Position numbers and translations under genes: made by a program. 64,000 bases of DNA from the NCBI GenBank assembly GCA_017744715.1, contig JAGIAT010000013.1:1-64000 (forward strand). Reading direction: 5' to 3'. Source of the stretch: Niabella sp. Lineage in GTDB: Bacteria; Bacteroidota; Bacteroidia; Chitinophagales; Chitinophagaceae. Shown here piece by piece: positions 55,103-63,203 of this stretch (position 1 is the stretch's first letter; the number at the start of each line of letters is the position of its first letter). The notes under the pieces were generated by a model. The model searched no databases and had not been told where the DNA came from. It saw nothing but the letters and a program-made list of their open reading frames with translations.

Positions 55103-55477
55103 TGTATGAACGGAAGGTGTCCCGGACTATGCAAACCGGGTAAAACAGGGCCTCCGTCATAAAAGATCAAAACGGCCCTGGTGTAAAGTCTGCGACAGTG
55201 CTGGTTACAGGAACCGTAACGGCGGCTGCAGGGGTGATTGGCCCGGGTATCGTCCGGACACTGCTATAGCGGCGGGTTTACGGCAGAAGCGGTGTTTTGA
55301 GAGCGGGCTTCAATGACATAAACAGAACAGGAATTCAAAAATCTGAAAATAAACAACGCAGAAAATATTTTATTCAGTCAATAATTCCAATTTTTGTAAT
55401 TTAGGTAATAATCGATTGTTCTTATGAGAAATGGAGTTATGGAACATCGGCAAATGATCATTCAATAAAAGAGGTTC
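55103..55477. other. Intergenic region upstream of the second LacI gene
   Basis: About 375 bp without a supported gene. AATAATCGATTGTT at 55407-55420 is a CG-centred imperfect palindrome and could be an autoregulatory site, but its half-sites match neither operator class. No terminator hairpin with a T-tract was found. Confidence 0.45.
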
Positions 55478-56521
55478 ATGATAAAGAAACGTGTATCGTT
55501 GAAAGATATTGCGCAAAAAGTAGGTGTATCCACCGCCCTGGTATCTTATGTACTCAATGGGAAGGAGAAAGAGGCCCGGGTGGGGGAGGCGGCAGCCAAG
55601 CGGATAAAAAAAGTGGCGGCGGAAATGAACTACCAGCCAAACCTGATTGCGCGGGGACTGAAGTTTGGGAAAACGCATACCCTTGGCCTTATTGTGGCAG
55701 ATATCTCCAACCCGTTTTTTGCAATGCTGGCCCGCATCATTGAACTGGAAGCCCAGAAGCGGGGATATACGGTGCTGTTTGGCAGCAGTGATGAACAACT
55801 GGAAAAATCACAGAACCTGATCAACACCTTCCTTAACCGCCAGGTAGACGGGTTGATCATTACGCCCGTAGCCGGGTCGCAGGCGCAGATCGAGGAGCTC
55901 CGGAACAAGGGCGTACCGTTTGTGCTGATGGACCGTGGATTCAGCGAAATTGAAACCAATGCGGTTGTTACAGACAATCATGATGCGATGTATAATGCGG
56001 TTAAACTGCTGATCCGGAACGGGTATAAAAAGCCCGGTATTATTGCTTACGACACTACGCTGACGCATATGATAGACCGTATTGCCGGCTACAAGGATGC
56101 CTTAAAAGACAGTGGCATTAAATTCAACTCAAAATGGCTGGCAAAGGTGCCCTATGGCAATTACAAGGAGCATGTTGCTGCTGCGCTGGACGGTTTTCTG
56201 GATGCAAAGGGCCGGGCTGTAGACTCCCTGGTTTTTGCCACCAACAGTATCTCTGTACAGTCGCTGAAAGTGATTCATGCACGGGGCATTAAAGTACCGC
56301 AGGATCTGGGTGTAATCAGTTTTGATGAAAGCGATGTATTTGATTTTTTCTATTCATCCATTACCTATATAAAACAAAACCTTCAGTCCATCAGTGAAAA
56401 TACCGTGCAGTCCCTGATGCAATCCATAGATTCCCGTAGCAAAAAATACACTAAAATCACAGTTCCGTCGGTAATTATAAAAGGCGAAAGCAGCAGCCGG
56501 CGTACAACGCGGGGCCTGTAA
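55478..56521 (+). CDS. LacI-family transcriptional regulator (second of two)
   Basis: A 347-residue regulator with helix-turn-helix VSLKDIAQKVGVSTALVSYVLNG (residues 6-28) and hinge region IARGLKFGKTHTLGLIVADISNPFFAMLA. The sugar-binding core includes FLNRQVDGLIITPVAGSQ, PFVLMDRGF and DLGVISFDESDVFDFFYSSITYIKQN. A purine-rich AAAGAGG lies a few bases before the ATG. It sits between two GH172 genes whose promoters both carry GCTTAAACGATTAAGC-like operators, which makes it the best candidate to bind them. Effector is presumably the sugar released by GH172 or its isomerisation product. This is inference from gene order. Confidence 0.94.
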   Translation: MIKKRVSLKDIAQKVGVSTALVSYVLNGKEKEARVGEAAAKRIKKVAAEMNYQPNLIARGLKFGKTHTLGLIVADISNPFFAMLARIIELEAQKRGYTVLFGSSDEQLEKSQNLINTFLNRQVDGLIITPVAGSQAQIEELRNKGVPFVLMDRGFSEIETNAVVTDNHDAMYNAVKLLIRNGYKKPGIIAYDTTLTHMIDRIAGYKDALKDSGIKFNSKWLAKVPYGNYKEHVAAALDGFLDAKGRAVDSLVFATNSISVQSLKVIHARGIKVPQDLGVISFDESDVFDFFYSSITYIKQNLQSISENTVQSLMQSIDSRSKKYTKITVPSVIIKGESSSRRTTRGL

Positions 56522-56575
56522 ATCCGCTGTTGAAAAAGCCCCCAATGGGAGCGGCTCCTGGCCCGGAAGAATAAA

Positions 56576-56620
56576 TTTGTGATTATAAAGAAACTTATTA
56601 TTTTTGCTTAAACGTATAAG
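56576..56620 (+). promoter_or_regulatory. LacI-repressible promoter before the second GH172 gene
   Basis: TTTG at 56576-56579, 19-nt spacer, -7 box TATTTTTG at 56599-56606, and operator CTTAAACGTATAAG at 56607-56620 with no gap. Including the flanking bases, GCTTAAACGTATAAGC is a 16-bp palindrome with two mismatches. The phasing is the same as at 53.1 and 63.0 kb. Confidence 0.78.
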
Positions 56621-56660
56621 CTTTTACTATTTTTACGATTGTTCACTAAAAAATGTCTGT

Positions 56661-57827
56661 ATGAAAAAAATTGGACTCCTGTTTTTATCTGTAATTGCAT
56701 TTTGCTATGGCTTTGCCCAGCAGGAAAAATTTAACGGCCTTGACATGAGCCTGGGAAACCTGTCGCGTCTTTCAGATGCAAAAACCCGCTCCATCAGCCC
56801 GGAGAACTTTACCGGTGAAAAGGGCAAAGGCGGTATGGCAGATCCGGCAAGGGATAAAGGAAAGCGCAATGTGGCCAATGCCGCCAATGAAGCGCGGGAT
56901 CTTGGAAAGGGCTGGAAGGTAAATCCCTTTATCATCATCGAACCGGGCGAAACCTTTACAATGGCGGATATTGCTGGTCCGGGAGCCGTACAGCATATCT
57001 GGATGACCCCAACCGGAAATTTCAATTTTTCTATTTTCAGGATCTACTATGATGGTGAATCAGATCCTTCCGTGGAAAGCCCGGTGGGACCTTTCTTCGG
57101 CATCGGTTGGAATGAATTCTCTCCGCTCAATTCAATGGCAATGACTGTAAACCCGGGCAGTGCCTTCAACAGCTACTGGAAAATGCCCTTCCGCAAGAAT
57201 TGTAAAATTACCATGCAGAACCTCGATACCCAGCCGATGCGTTTGTATTACCAGGTGGATTACACCCTTACCGATGTAGGTCCTGATGAAGCTTATTTTC
57301 ATGCACAGTACCGCCGCAGCAAACCGAATATGGGCTCGCTGCATACCATCGTGGATGGCATAAAAGGAAAAGGCCAGTACGTAGGTACGTATATGGGTGT
57401 TGGGGTTACCAATAACGGCTGGTGGGGCGAAGGAGAGATCAAATTCTTTATGGATGGCGATGATGATTATGCTACCATCGTAGGTACCGGTACAGAAGAC
57501 TATTTCTGCGGTTCGTATAATTTTGAAAACAAACGGACGCGGCAGTACCAGGAGTTCTCCACAGCGTATGCAGGATTGCACCAGGTACTTAAACCCGACG
57601 GGCTTTACGGTTCGCAAATGCGCTTTGGTATGTACCGTTGGCATATCATGGACCCCATCCGGTTCGATAAAGAGTTGAAAGTAACCATACAGGATCTGGG
57701 ATGGAAATCGGGCGGCCGCTACCTGCCGCAGCACTCCGATATTATAACGGTGGGCTATTGGTACCAGACCGAACCGCATAAAAAATTTCCTAAACTACCG
57801 GAGATGGATATACTGGAAGTGAATTAA
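56661..57827 (+). CDS. GH172 (DUF2961) glycoside hydrolase, short form
   Basis: A 388-residue single-unit GH172 protein starting at 56661 (MKKIGLLFLSVIAFCYGFAQQ, signal peptide); the upstream in-frame start overlaps the operator and is rejected. DUF2961 segments are LSRLSDAKTRSISPENFTGEKGKGGM (N-terminal), PGAVQHIWMTPTG and WWGEGEIKFFMDGDDDYATIVGTGTEDYFCGSYNF. The last holds the probable catalytic glutamates (Glu257 or Glu259, and Glu279). It ends with a jelly-roll strand set (RFGMYRWHIMDPIRFDKELKVTIQDLGW). This form is closest in size to characterised exo-furanosidases. Followed by the DUF6786-like, fucI and fucP genes in one orientation, so it probably leads that transcription unit. Confidence 0.9.
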   Translation: MKKIGLLFLSVIAFCYGFAQQEKFNGLDMSLGNLSRLSDAKTRSISPENFTGEKGKGGMADPARDKGKRNVANAANEARDLGKGWKVNPFIIIEPGETFTMADIAGPGAVQHIWMTPTGNFNFSIFRIYYDGESDPSVESPVGPFFGIGWNEFSPLNSMAMTVNPGSAFNSYWKMPFRKNCKITMQNLDTQPMRLYYQVDYTLTDVGPDEAYFHAQYRRSKPNMGSLHTIVDGIKGKGQYVGTYMGVGVTNNGWWGEGEIKFFMDGDDDYATIVGTGTEDYFCGSYNFENKRTRQYQEFSTAYAGLHQVLKPDGLYGSQMRFGMYRWHIMDPIRFDKELKVTIQDLGWKSGGRYLPQHSDIITVGYWYQTEPHKKFPKLPEMDILEVN

Positions 57828-57962
57828 AGCGGAAAGAGCAACGGCGACCTGTCAACCGTTCTCGTGTGTACACTTCTTAACCCGGTAACGCATGCCTCGC
57901 CGTTCGATTTCAGCCTGCTCTTTTCGTTATTCGACAGTTGTTCCTCAACAAAAAACAAACAC

Positions 57963-59225
57963 ATGAAGATAAAAAATACACTTTCTGTGATAGCCGCGAC
58001 GGCCGTGCTGGTGTCTTGCAATAGCGACACAAAAGCACCGGGCGCCGCAACCGACTCAACAAAAACGAATACAGTTATGGAAAACCACACTCCGGGGAGC
58101 TTTGGGTATGATGCGCAGTTCCTGCAGCAAAAGGACAGCGGGCTAATCGTGCTGAAAAGCAGTGACGGCGCCAGCCAGGTCATTGTTTCGCCCCGCTACC
58201 AGGCCAAAGTGTTTACCTCTACTGCAGACGGATTGTCGGGCAGGAGCTTCGGATGGGTCAATTACAAAGCATTTGAAGGGCCCGAGGATGCACATATGAA
58301 TGCCTATGGCGGGGAAGACCGCTTGTGGCTGGGCCCCGAAGGAGGCGTATTTTCCCTGTACTTTAAGCCGGGTGCAAAAATGGAGTTTACAAACTGGAAA
58401 ACACCCGCACCTATCGACACAGAGCCCTGGGCGCTGGACGGCGCTGATGCGGCTTCCGTTTCTATGAGCAAAGTAATGAACCTGCAAAACTATACCGGCA
58501 CGGCCCTGCAGTTAAAAGCAGTACGGCAGGTATCACTGATTGATGCAGCAGCGATCGCTTCAGACCTCGGATTATCATTGAGCCCGGGTGTTAAATCGGT
58601 TGCCTTCAAAACCGTAAACAGCATCACCAACAGCGGAACCACTGCCTGGGATGAAAAAACCGGCGCGCCCTGTATGTGGAACCTGGATATGTTTATGCCC
58701 TCCGAAGCCTGCACCATCGTAATTCCCTATCAGGATAAAGCCGCCGGAAAAGTAGCCACTACCGATTATTTCGGAGAGATCGCTAAAGACCGTATACAGT
58801 ACAGCAACGGACTGTTGTATTTTAAAGCAGATGGCAAATCGCGCGGGAAGCTGGGCATTCCACCCGTACGGGTAAAAGATGTGGCGGGCAGCTATGATGC
58901 CATTGGCAATGTACTTACGATTGTAAAATACGACATCGATCCAGCAGGGAAATATTTAAACCAGGAGTGGCGTACAGACCGGGCGCCGTTTAGCGGCGAT
59001 GCGATGAACGCATACAACGACGGACCATTGGCCGACGGAAAACAGATGGGCCCGTTCTATGAAATTGAAAGTGTATCCCCCGCCGCTTTTCTGAAGCCCG
59101 GCGCCACACAAACGCATAAGCACAGCGTATATCATTTTACCGGCGACAAAGCCGCACTGAATGCCATCGCACAAAAAGTATTGGGTGTATCCGCAGATGA
59201 CATCGAAAAAGTATTTGGTAAATAA
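57963..59225 (+). CDS. DUF6786-like lipoprotein
   Basis: A 420-residue protein starting at 57963 (MKIKNTLS), with lipobox AAVLVSC (Cys18 or nearby) and a Thr/Ala/Asp-rich linker. The rest is beta-rich (QFLQQKDSGLIVLKSSDGASQVIVSPRYQ, GGEDRLWLGPEGG, PAPIDTEPWAL, QMGPFYEIESVSPAA). I associate it with the DUF6786 family, which looks like a galactose-mutarotase-type beta-supersandwich, but this is from memory of sequence feel and not firm. No catalytic residues are assigned. Its position between GH172 and fucI suggests a role such as sugar mutarotation or binding in the periplasm. Confidence 0.7.
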   Translation: MKIKNTLSVIAATAVLVSCNSDTKAPGAATDSTKTNTVMENHTPGSFGYDAQFLQQKDSGLIVLKSSDGASQVIVSPRYQAKVFTSTADGLSGRSFGWVNYKAFEGPEDAHMNAYGGEDRLWLGPEGGVFSLYFKPGAKMEFTNWKTPAPIDTEPWALDGADAASVSMSKVMNLQNYTGTALQLKAVRQVSLIDAAAIASDLGLSLSPGVKSVAFKTVNSITNSGTTAWDEKTGAPCMWNLDMFMPSEACTIVIPYQDKAAGKVATTDYFGEIAKDRIQYSNGLLYFKADGKSRGKLGIPPVRVKDVAGSYDAIGNVLTIVKYDIDPAGKYLNQEWRTDRAPFSGDAMNAYNDGPLADGKQMGPFYEIESVSPAAFLKPGATQTHKHSVYHFTGDKAALNAIAQKVLGVSADDIEKVFGK

Positions 59226-59325
59226 CAATACAGTCAGGGGCACACACCCCGGGGTGGTGGCGTGCAGCAAGGCTCCGGCACCCGGAAACCCGTTATCCTG
59301 ATCCGTATTCAGCAACAACGAAACA

Positions 59326-61113
59326 ATGAAAGTAAAACAAAGAACAAGCAAGCACTCATACCCTAAAATAGGAATCCGCCCCATTATCGACGGGCGTTTG
59401 GGAGGCATCCGGGAATCATTGGAAGAAACAACGATGGGAATGGCCAAAGCGGTTGCGGCATTATATGCCCGGCAGCTGCGGTATCCAGACGGAACACCGG
59501 TGGAGTGTGTTATTGCCGACACCTGTATTGGGGGTGTAGCAGAAGCCGCGGCCTGTGCTGTAAAATTTGCAGCCAGTAACGTAGGCGTGTCTTTATCGGT
59601 AACCCCCTGCTGGTGCTATGGCTCCGAAACCATGGACATGAATCCGGCAATACCCAAGGCTATCTGGGGGTTTAACGGAACGGAACGGCCGGGTGCCGTA
59701 TACCTGGCGGCAACACTGGCAGCGCACAATCAGAAAGGCCTTCCTTGTTTTGGGATCTATGGCCGCGACGTACAGGATATGGGAGATACATCCATCCCTG
59801 CAGATGTACAGGAAAAGCTGCTTGGCTTTGCAAGGGCTGGTATGGCCGTGGCCCTCATGAAAGGACAGGCGTACCTGGCCATCGGTTCGGTATCGATGGG
59901 CATTGCGGGTTCCATAGTAGACCCGGCGTTTTTTCAGGAATATCTGGGCATGCGTAATGAATATGTAGATTCATCAGAGATCCTGAGGCGGATCCAGCTG
60001 AACATTTTTGATGCGGCAGAGTTTAAGAAAGCTATGGCATGGGTAAAGAAGTATTGTAAGGAAGGAAAGGATTATAACCGTAAAGAGAAGATCAAATCAA
60101 GAAAGGAAAAGGATAAAGACTGGGAGTTTGTGGTAAAGATGACCATGATCATCCGGGATCTCATGATCGGTAATCCCCGCCTGAAGGAAATGGGATTTGC
60201 AGAAGAGGCGCTGGGGCACCATGCCCTCGTATCGGGTTTTCAGGGGCAGCGCCAATGGACCGATTTCCTGCCCGATGGCGATTTTTCCGAAGCAATGCTC
60301 AATTCTTCGTTTGACTGGAATGGTATCCGGAGTCCATATATGGTGGCTACCGAAAACGATTGCTACAATGGCGTGTCGATGTTGTTCAATTACCTGCTCA
60401 CCAATACCGCACAGATTTTTGCAGATGTTCGTACCTACTGGAGCCCGGAAGCAACAGAACGCGTATCCGGTTGGAAGCCGGAAGGACGTGCACAGGATGG
60501 GTTTATCCACCTGATCAATTCCGGTTCCGCTACCTTAGACGGAACGGGGCAGCAGTCCCGGAACGGGAAGCCGGCAATGAAACCTTTTTGGGAGATCCGG
60601 CCAGCCGAGGCGGAGGCCTGCCTGGCAGCAACCACATGGAGCCCTTCCAACCGCGATTATATGCGGGGCGGTGGCTATTCTTCTACCTTTCTTACAAAGG
60701 GCGAAATGCCGGTGACCATGTGCCGGTTAAACCTGGTAAAAGGGCAGGGGCCGGTTCTGCAGATCGCAGAGGGATATACCATCGATTTGCCGGGCAACGT
60801 ACATGCTATTTTAAATGAACGTACCGACCGGATCTGGCCTACCACCTGGTTTGTGCCCAACCTTACAGGAACAGGTCCCTTTAAAGATGTATATGCGGTA
60901 ATGGCCAACTGGGGCGCCAACCACGGAGCCATCAGCTACGGGCATATCGGCGACCAGTTAATTACGCTGGCTGCAATGCTGCGCATACCGGTAGCGATGC
61001 ACAACGTGGCACCGGAAAAAATATTCCGGCCTTCAGCCTGGGGCGCTTTTGGTATGGATACGGAGGGATCTGATTACAGGGCCTGTTCGGTTTATGGGCC
61101 ATTGTACCGGTGA
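59326..61113 (+). CDS. fucI: L-fucose / D-arabinose isomerase
   Basis: Cytoplasmic Mn-dependent ketol-isomerase converting L-fucose to L-fuculose. Members of the family also convert D-arabinose to D-ribulose. The 595-residue length is right for FucI. Strong family segments are PKIGIRPIIDGRLGGIRESLEE (14-35), SVTPCWCYGSETMDM, QGQRQWTDFLPDGDFSEAMLNSSFDWNG and VATENDCYNGVSMLF. Metal ligands correspond to Glu343 and Asp367, 24 residues apart as in the E. coli enzyme. No signal peptide. It lies between the DUF6786-like gene and a FucP-type transporter. Because the upstream enzymes are GH172 and not fucosidases, D-arabinose is as likely a substrate as L-fucose. No kinase or aldolase gene is visible before the window end. 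Confidence 0.95.
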   Translation: MKVKQRTSKHSYPKIGIRPIIDGRLGGIRESLEETTMGMAKAVAALYARQLRYPDGTPVECVIADTCIGGVAEAAACAVKFAASNVGVSLSVTPCWCYGSETMDMNPAIPKAIWGFNGTERPGAVYLAATLAAHNQKGLPCFGIYGRDVQDMGDTSIPADVQEKLLGFARAGMAVALMKGQAYLAIGSVSMGIAGSIVDPAFFQEYLGMRNEYVDSSEILRRIQLNIFDAAEFKKAMAWVKKYCKEGKDYNRKEKIKSRKEKDKDWEFVVKMTMIIRDLMIGNPRLKEMGFAEEALGHHALVSGFQGQRQWTDFLPDGDFSEAMLNSSFDWNGIRSPYMVATENDCYNGVSMLFNYLLTNTAQIFADVRTYWSPEATERVSGWKPEGRAQDGFIHLINSGSATLDGTGQQSRNGKPAMKPFWEIRPAEAEACLAATTWSPSNRDYMRGGGYSSTFLTKGEMPVTMCRLNLVKGQGPVLQIAEGYTIDLPGNVHAILNERTDRIWPTTWFVPNLTGTGPFKDVYAVMANWGANHGAISYGHIGDQLITLAAMLRIPVAMHNVAPEKIFRPSAWGAFGMDTEGSDYRACSVYGPLYR

Positions 61114-61119
61114 GGTGAA

Positions 61120-61262
61120 TAAGGGAATAGGAGATTGTCAGTAGGAAATAGTGAATGGTTAATAGGGAATAGTGAATCGGTTGTGCGCGAACGGAACTGA
61201 AAACTGATAACTGAAAACTGATAACTGAAAGCTGACAACTGTAAGCTAAAGGCTGACAATAC
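61120..61262 (+). repeat. Dispersed low-complexity repeat block
   Basis: A GGGAATAGTGAATGGTTAAT-type run (61126-61185) followed by ACTGAAAACTGATAACTGAA and AAGCTGACAACTGTAAGCT words (61197-61258). Same family and orientation as the blocks at 1-560 and 38.97 kb. The remainder to the fucP start (61263-61526) has no supported gene. Confidence 0.7.
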
Positions 61263-61526
61263 CGGCTGCCGGCAGAACTGCTATAAACAAAATTCACATT
61301 TTTATAGCTTATCTTAACAAGGGCGAACGGGATTCTGTAAAAAGATGTATTTTACCGTCTTATTAACGCTAAAAACGATCCGCAATGTCGATGAAAAAAA
61401 GCAAGGCCATTTTACTGCACATGCCGGGTGCGATCCGGTTTGTTTGGCAGAAACGGTCATTCATGGGCACGGGTTGTACGATGAACACACTTCAGCGCAT
61501 CCATTTATCCAACTTATAAAATTGAC

Positions 61527-62819
61527 ATGAGCAAAAAGAAATCACTTTTTATCCGGGACGGTGTGAACTATGCGGCGCCATTTGCAGCGATCAGTGCATT
61601 GTTCTTTCTTTGGGGGGTAGCACACGGAATGCTGGACACATTGGACAAGAATTTTCAGGAAATGTTGCATCTGAAAAAGTGGCAATCCAGCTTTATCCAG
61701 TTCTCCTTATATGGCGCGTATTTTTGTATGGCAATGCCAGCTGCAATCTTTATGAAAAAGTACGGCTATAAGAAGGGCGTGATATTTGGATTATTGCTTT
61801 TCTCCGGCGGCGCCCTACTGGCGGCGGCTACGGCTCCCCTGGAATCCTTTGTATGCTTTTTGTGCTGTTTACTGGTTATCGGTGCCGGTTTAACCACACT
61901 TGAAACCGCAGCCAATCCCTATACCACCAAACTGGGACCGCCCGAAACCGCAGAGCGGCGGATCAATTTTTCCCAGTCGTTCAACGGGCTGGCCTGGGTT
62001 GTGGGACCGCTGATTGCCCTGTATGTGTACGGCAATCAAAGTCATGTAGAGGGCGAAAAAATGATTTCGATCGTATTGCCCTTTGCCATTATCGGTTTGG
62101 CGGTACTGGCGGTGGCCTTTATTTTTATGCGCCTGAAATTACCTGAAATCACCGAGGAAGATGAAAATGCAGCGCACGGACATGGGGCATCTGCTACACC
62201 CGGCGATGACCCGGAAATTTTATCCGTTAGCGGCGGTGAAGCGGCTGCAACTACATCCGTATGGAAAAAGCGGCATTTCGCGTTAGGCGTGGCAGCGCAG
62301 GCCTGTTATGTGGCGGCGCAAACAGGTGTATTTAGCTACCTGATCAATTTTGTAACCGACCATGATATGTCGCCGCGGTGGGATACAAAATACGGGCCTT
62401 ATTTTTTATCGATCGGTTTTGCCTTATTTATGCTGGGACGAATCACCGGTAGCATATTGATGAAGTATTTTAAACCAACCAGGCTGCTGGCACTTTACGC
62501 GCTTGCCGTATGTGTGCTGCTGCCCGTGGTTTCAGCGGAAAAAGGATGGCCTTCGCTGATTGCTTTATATGGCGTGTTCTTCTTTATGTCCATTATGTTT
62601 CCTACCATCTTTGCACTCGCCATCAAAGGCATGGGCACCAGTACGAAACAGGCGGCTGCGTATCTGGTAATGTCGGTAGCGGGTGGTGCCGTATTCCCGC
62701 CCATCATGGGTGCTATTTCCGATACGTATGGAATGGCAAAGGGATTTTTGGTGCCAATTCCCTTGTTCCTGTTTATCCTGTATTACGCAACTAATGGCTA
62801 TAAGGTAAAAAAAGCATAA
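61527..62819 (+). CDS. fucP: L-fucose:H+ symporter-type MFS permease
   Basis: Inner-membrane sugar:proton symporter, 430 residues with about twelve transmembrane helices. Family features include NYAAPFAAISALFFLWGVAHGMLDTLDKNFQEML, LTTLETAANPYTTKLGPPETAERRINFSQSFNGLAWVVGP, and FPTIFALAIKGMGTSTKQAAAYLVMSVAGGAVFPPIMG. FucP proteins transport L-fucose, and the E. coli protein also takes D-arabinose and L-galactose. A polar, acidic loop (about 205-240, EITEEDENAAHGHGASATPGDDPEI) divides the two halves. It completes the catabolic pair with fucI and is followed by a strong terminator. Confidence 0.93.
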   Translation: MSKKKSLFIRDGVNYAAPFAAISALFFLWGVAHGMLDTLDKNFQEMLHLKKWQSSFIQFSLYGAYFCMAMPAAIFMKKYGYKKGVIFGLLLFSGGALLAAATAPLESFVCFLCCLLVIGAGLTTLETAANPYTTKLGPPETAERRINFSQSFNGLAWVVGPLIALYVYGNQSHVEGEKMISIVLPFAIIGLAVLAVAFIFMRLKLPEITEEDENAAHGHGASATPGDDPEILSVSGGEAAATTSVWKKRHFALGVAAQACYVAAQTGVFSYLINFVTDHDMSPRWDTKYGPYFLSIGFALFMLGRITGSILMKYFKPTRLLALYALAVCVLLPVVSAEKGWPSLIALYGVFFFMSIMFPTIFALAIKGMGTSTKQAAAYLVMSVAGGAVFPPIMGAISDTYGMAKGFLVPIPLFLFILYYATNGYKVKKA

Positions 62820-62841
62820 TCAACGTCCATTAACATCATAC

Positions 62842-62873
62842 AAGGCGCGGGCAATCATCCCGCGCCTTTTTTT
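62842..62873 (+). terminator. Rho-independent terminator after fucP
   Basis: Perfect 10-bp stem AAGGCGCGGG / CCCGCGCCTT with loop CAATCAT and a trailing T-tract, 22 bp past the fucP stop. It separates the GH172-fucI-fucP unit from the next SusC promoter. Confidence 0.93.
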
Positions 62874-62990
62874 GCGCCAGTAGTAGTCATAAAGCCACGG
62901 CAGGACAGTGATTCCGGTGCGGCATTTATGCAGATTTGGGACCGGAGTAAAAATGGGCGGAGCATGATTTTTGAAATCAGTGACCGTTTT

Positions 62991-63035
62991 TTTGCAGGAA
63001 TATAAAAAAAACCTATTTTTACTTAAACGATTAAG
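62991..63035 (+). promoter_or_regulatory. LacI-repressible promoter (distal) before the last SusC gene
   Basis: TTTG at 62991-62994, 19-nt spacer, TATTTTTA (one mismatch to TAnnTTTG) at 63014-63021, and operator CTTAAACGATTAAG at 63022-63035 directly abutting. Same arrangement as at 53.1 and 56.6 kb. Confidence 0.75.
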
Positions 63036-63123
63036 CTTTGGTGAAAAAATCCGGTGGGGCCGGAAAACAAAATACAGGTATTTAAGAAGGGCAGCTGATT
63101 GCTTATGGATGATATTTTTTAAA

Positions 63124-63145
63124 TGCCTTTGTTTAAACGATTAAG
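63124..63145 (+). promoter_or_regulatory. Second operator copy before the last SusC gene
   Basis: TGCCTTTG (one mismatch to TAnnTTTG) at 63124-63131 abuts TTTAAACGATTAAG at 63132-63145. It is 110 bp downstream of the first copy, so the two sites could allow looping by a dimer of dimers. The -33 element here is poor (TTG at 22 nt). Confidence 0.65.
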
Positions 63146-63203
63146 CTTTTTGGGTTGCATTTTTATCAACAGGACCTCCTGTAATTTTTAATAATCTATA
63201 GTT

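Noticed and set aside
61368..61383. TAAAAACGATCCGC as a CAAAA-type LacI operator before fucP
   Set aside because: Only the left half matches; the right half (ATCCGC) does not, so it is not a palindrome.
61345..61530. Small open frame upstream of fucP (61 codons)
   Set aside because: Overlaps the fucP start, has no recognisable motif or ribosome-binding context, and lies next to repeat DNA. Most likely chance.
59326..62819. Reading fucI-fucP as proof of L-fucose catabolism
   Set aside because: FucI and FucP also handle D-arabinose, and the adjacent hydrolases are GH172 rather than fucosidases. The GH29 gene is 35 kb away in another operon.
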